Source: CATQHP01 sp965205595
GTDB taxonomy: Bacteria; Acidobacteriota; Terriglobia; Bryobacterales; UBA6623
Assembly: GCA_965205595.1 (NCBI GenBank)
Contig: CBDBHI010000037.1
Coordinates: forward strand, 1 to 64,000
Direction: 5' to 3'
DNA length: 64,000 nt
This document shows positions 61,863 to 64,000 of the stretch, one piece after another; within the stretch, counting starts at the first letter, position 1, and each line of letters opens with the position of its first letter. A program made the translations under genes and the position numbers. The notes beneath the pieces are model-generated. The model saw only the letters and a list, made by a program, of their open reading frames with translations, was not told the origin of the DNA and made no database searches.

Positions 61863-62624
61863 ATGCGTCACGCTCATCGAATCGCAACTTGCCTAGTAGC
61901 CGCGGTCTGCCTAGCCGTCGCCCCGCTAGCCGCCAAGGTCACTGAAAAAATCGACCGCACATTCAAGCTCGCCGAGACAGGCGAGCTAGTAGTCAGCAAT
62001 GTCAACGGATCGATCGAGGTCAATGCATCCGACGGCGACCAGGTCATTCTTCACGCCGTCAAGTCCGCCAACGACGCCGACGCCTTGCAGGCAACAACCA
62101 TCGAAATCGACGAGTCCCCCGGACGCCTCGAAATCAGTACGAAACACGCCAGAAGTGGTTGGTTCGGTAGCAACGGCAACGGGACGGTTACCTATAACCT
62201 GACCGTGCCTCGCGGCGTCCACGTCAAAGCAACCTCGGTGAACGGTACGCTGACGATCAGAGAAATTCAAGGCGACATCGAAGCAGAGACTGTCAATGGC
62301 GCGGTGAAAATCAGCGATGCCGGAGGCGCCGTCGCGGCCAAAACGGTCAATGGCTCGCTACGAGCTGACATTACCACCACGCCGAATATGAAAAGCAATT
62401 CGTTTAAAACCGTCAACGGCTCGGTGCAAGTCTCGCTCCCATCGGACGTAGCCGGTAAGTTCCAAGCCGAAACAGTCAACGGATCAATCAACACTGACTT
62501 CGTTTTAGAAGTTCATAAGCCCGGGCCGTGGGGTAAAAAATCTATCAACGCCCAGCTAGGAACGGGCGGGGCAAGCTACTCGTTTTCAACCGTAAACGGC
62601 TCGATCAAGATTACCAAGAACTGA
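61863..62624 (+). CDS. Secreted DUF4097 beta-strand repeat protein
   Basis: 253 residues with signal peptide IATCLVAAVCLAVAPLAA. A right-handed beta-solenoid-like DUF4097 domain shows seven VNG-type repeats: SNVNGSIEV, TSVNGTLTI, ETVNGAVKI, KTVNGSLRA, KTVNGSVQV, ETVNGSINT and STVNGSIKI. Members are thought to be envelope-associated or adhesin-like; function unknown. A strong Shine-Dalgarno AAAGGAG lies at ~61850. Confidence 0.88.
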   Translation: MRHAHRIATCLVAAVCLAVAPLAAKVTEKIDRTFKLAETGELVVSNVNGSIEVNASDGDQVILHAVKSANDADALQATTIEIDESPGRLEISTKHARSGWFGSNGNGTVTYNLTVPRGVHVKATSVNGTLTIREIQGDIEAETVNGAVKISDAGGAVAAKTVNGSLRADITTTPNMKSNSFKTVNGSVQVSLPSDVAGKFQAETVNGSINTDFVLEVHKPGPWGKKSINAQLGTGGASYSFSTVNGSIKITKN

Positions 62625-62688
62625 GACAAGCTCTCGAATTCCGGCCAAGAACCGCAATCGAGGGCTCATTAGCGTAAGCGTCGAAACT

Positions 62689-63426
62689 CTACGAAAATTT
62701 TCGACCGACGCGCTTGCGCAATTCCTTTGCACGTCGCCCAAGCTCCTGCCGTGCCTCTGAAAAGCCCGCGACCGTCACATTCCCCGCCCGACAATACGAG
62801 ATTACGACTTCCTCGGCCGCGATAAACTCATCACAAAGGTCGGCAACGTCAGCCGCAATTTCGATCGGAATATTCGTCACGCCGTTCTGGTCGGCATGAA
62901 TCAAGTCCCCTGGGTAAACAGCCAGTCCACCAGACGAAATGGGAATATGGAACTCCAGCAACTGCGGCCAGCCGTGCGACGGATTAACGCCGTTTGAAAA
63001 GCACGGGAAACCGATCGCGCGGACCTGGTCAAGATCACGCGCAGCTCCGCTCGTGATCAGTCCTTGGGCTCCAAACGCCTTATACGTCGAGCACATCACT
63101 TCGCCAAATGTTGCCGCCTTCGTCGGCTCATCGAGGTCTTGCACGACCACAATCGGCGGACCCGGTATCTCGCTAAAACGCGCCACCTGATCATCGAGCG
63201 AACCGTAGGCTCCCGAGCCATGCGGAGCAACACCTGAGCGAAATGTCGCGGTCGAGGCGTACCCACAGATCGGCCCCATCTCCGGAAAACACGACTGGAT
63301 CCGCTGATCCATATACCCCTCGGTCTGTGCACGAACTTCGAAAAGTTCAATTACATTACAAACGGTCGGCGTATCATATTTCCTGAGCTTCTCGAGGACG
63401 GCCTCGTCAACCGGTGGGTTCGGCAT
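62689..63426 (-). CDS. RraA-family protein (demethylmenaquinone methyltransferase-like fold)
   Basis: 245 residues from the ATG at 63426. Family motifs: LRKYDTPTVCNVIELF, GYASTATF, VVVQDLDEP, AAFGEVMCSTYKAFGAQGLI-like, TSGAARDLDQVRAIGFPCFS and PGDLIHADQNGVTNIP. Such proteins are RNase E regulators only in enterics; others are HMG/oxaloacetate aldolases, with Arg in GAARD and Asp in LIHAD as metal or substrate residues. Aldolase activity is the likelier role. Its start overlaps the upstream GNAT gene by 20 bp, indicating coupling. Confidence 0.88.
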   Translation of the reverse strand: MPNPPVDEAVLEKLRKYDTPTVCNVIELFEVRAQTEGYMDQRIQSCFPEMGPICGYASTATFRSGVAPHGSGAYGSLDDQVARFSEIPGPPIVVVQDLDEPTKAATFGEVMCSTYKAFGAQGLITSGAARDLDQVRAIGFPCFSNGVNPSHGWPQLLEFHIPISSGGLAVYPGDLIHADQNGVTNIPIEIAADVADLCDEFIAAEEVVISYCRAGNVTVAGFSEARQELGRRAKELRKRVGRKFS

Positions 63427-63865
63427 AGTCCACCATCGTACCCAACGGGGCATCAGTTAGTTCCATATGAATCGCGAACTCGCGAAAGCCAAGAGATTGC
63501 CAAAACCGCAAGCCAGCTGGGTTGACCGTCAGCACATCGAGCGTGATGCGAACTCGGCCCGGCCATATTTCGCACCGCAACAATTCGAACGCCCGCGTCC
63601 CAACGCCGATACGCCGCGCCGCTCGCGCAACGAAGAATTGACGCAGGAAAATGCCGCCGTCTTGAGGCCGGTAGAGCGCGTAAGCTACTTCGCGTCCCTC
63701 CTCAGAAAAAATTACAGCGTTGTAAGCGCCACTGAGCCACTCGTTCCAGCGCGCGAGCATTTCGTCGCGCGAATACCGCACCGGATGGTTCTCATCTGCA
63801 ATAAGCTGCATATTCCACTCGGCCAGCGTCTCGATATCCGCCTCCGATGCGAATCGATAGGTCAT
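63407..63865 (-). CDS. GNAT family acetyltransferase
   Basis: 152 residues from the ATG at 63865 (TYRFASEADIETLAEWNMQL); a longer frame starting at 63919 would overlap the divergent gene start at 63908. Motifs: VAYALYRPQDGGIFLRQFFV (strands 3-4) and ARRIGVGTRAFELLR, a reduced acetyl-CoA loop (RxxGxG present), then DVLTVNPAGLRFWQSLGFRE with the usual C-terminal NxxxxxFWxxxGF. Substrate unknown. It overlaps the RraA gene. Confidence 0.85.
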   Translation of the reverse strand: MTYRFASEADIETLAEWNMQLIADENHPVRYSRDEMLARWNEWLSGAYNAVIFSEEGREVAYALYRPQDGGIFLRQFFVARAARRIGVGTRAFELLRCEIWPGRVRITLDVLTVNPAGLRFWQSLGFREFAIHMELTDAPLGTMVDYAEPTG

Positions 63866-63907
63866 CCCATGCTCCGCGCTCGACATCCCCACGCTATCAT
63901 TGTCCGC

Positions 63908-64000
63908 ATGTCGAGCCAAGTATCCCGCCGCAATTTCGTCCGCGTCGCCGCTGGCGCAACCGCCCTTTCGCAGGCCGCCCAGGGTGCCAATGACCGTGCC
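63908..64000 (+). CDS. Start of a Tat-exported protein, cut by the window end
   Basis: ATG at 63908 opens a frame that runs to the last base: SSQVSRRNFVRVAAGATALS then QAAQGAND. SRRNFV with a hydrophobic run is a Tat signal. The mature protein is outside the window, so no function can be assigned. Confidence 0.6.
   Translation, partial: MSSQVSRRNFVRVAAGATALSQAAQGANDRA

Noticed and set aside
61863..62624. Repeated GTCAACGG-type motif as a DNA repeat
   Set aside because: It reflects the recurring Val-Asn-Gly of the DUF4097 solenoid, not a nucleotide-level element.
1..64000. CRISPR arrays, rRNA, tRNA genes, riboswitches
   Set aside because: No regularly spaced direct repeats, tRNA-like arms with a TTCGAATC loop outside coding DNA, rRNA motifs or riboswitch signatures were seen by eye. 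An Infernal/tRNAscan run would be decisive.

Overview
The bulk of the window (about 1.5 to 64 kb) looks like the chromosome of a Gram-negative Acidobacteriota of the Solibacter/Bryobacter type. Two proteins carry the Solibacter-type C-terminal domain TIGR03437 (16577-18723 and 46580-47977). There is a very large Oar-like TonB-dependent receptor with an N-terminal carboxypeptidase-regulatory fold, lpxA for lipid A, and many exported Tat/Sec enzymes of the DUF1501, Gfo/Idh, PQQ-propeller, FG-GAP and phosphodiesterase families. This assignment rests on gene content only. The first ~1.49 kb is richer in G+C and holds two genes of a different flavour (amidohydrolase_2 and an AAA_26/DRTGG protein). 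It is joined to an obg gene that lacks its N-terminus, so I read it as a chimeric join or foreign segment.

Layout. 1-1.5 kb: foreign-looking segment. 1.5-5.3 kb: obg-nadD (with four apparent +1 frameshifts), a hydratase and an exported PQQ-propeller protein. 5.3-7.2 kb: a terminal-inverted-repeat element, a methyltransferase and a fused gene remnant. 7.2-16.5 kb: housekeeping run with lpd, lipB and a lipoyl E2 (oxo-acid dehydrogenase and lipoate assembly), aldo/keto reductase, phosphoesterase, lpxA, VOC protein, DUF1015, FAH-family hydrolase and a 52-residue membrane protein. 16.6-24.7 kb: two insertion sequences, one an IS21 element lying between two truncated genes. 24.7-33.3 kb: DUF1501, lipoprotein, mobA, class V aminotransferase, fused TRAP transporter, DinB, NIPSNAP and MDR reductase, interspersed with ~180-bp palindromic elements. 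33.4-36.9 kb: a repeat-rich patch around an LRR-Roc-COR-TIR protein. 36.9-55.4 kb: exported phosphodiesterase, TPR proteins, TonB-dependent receptor, SGNH-TPR protein, a two-gene signalling operon (HD-GYP regulator plus hybrid kinase), FG-GAP, HEAT and Gfo/Idh proteins. 55.6-59.5 kb: a decaying accessory island (IS3 and RAYT remnants, an FRG-domain membrane protein and a DUF433/DUF5615 toxin-antitoxin-like operon, two of these genes carrying in-frame amber codons). 59.7-64 kb: conserved hypothetical, recO, DUF4097, RraA, GNAT and the start of another exported protein.

The most striking structural feature is a set of small palindromic elements with CTAG at their ends. Twice (5254-5520 and 14008-14069) the element sits exactly between convergent genes and supplies the TAG stop codon of both. 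The main candidate systems are the LRR-Roc-COR-TIR protein and the damaged FRG-membrane and DUF433-DUF5615-membrane modules; none could be proven active from sequence. Several genes have frameshifts or in-frame stops. The obg/nadD cluster of four same-direction shifts suggests sequencing or assembly error there, while the 55.6-59.5 kb damage looks like genuine decay.
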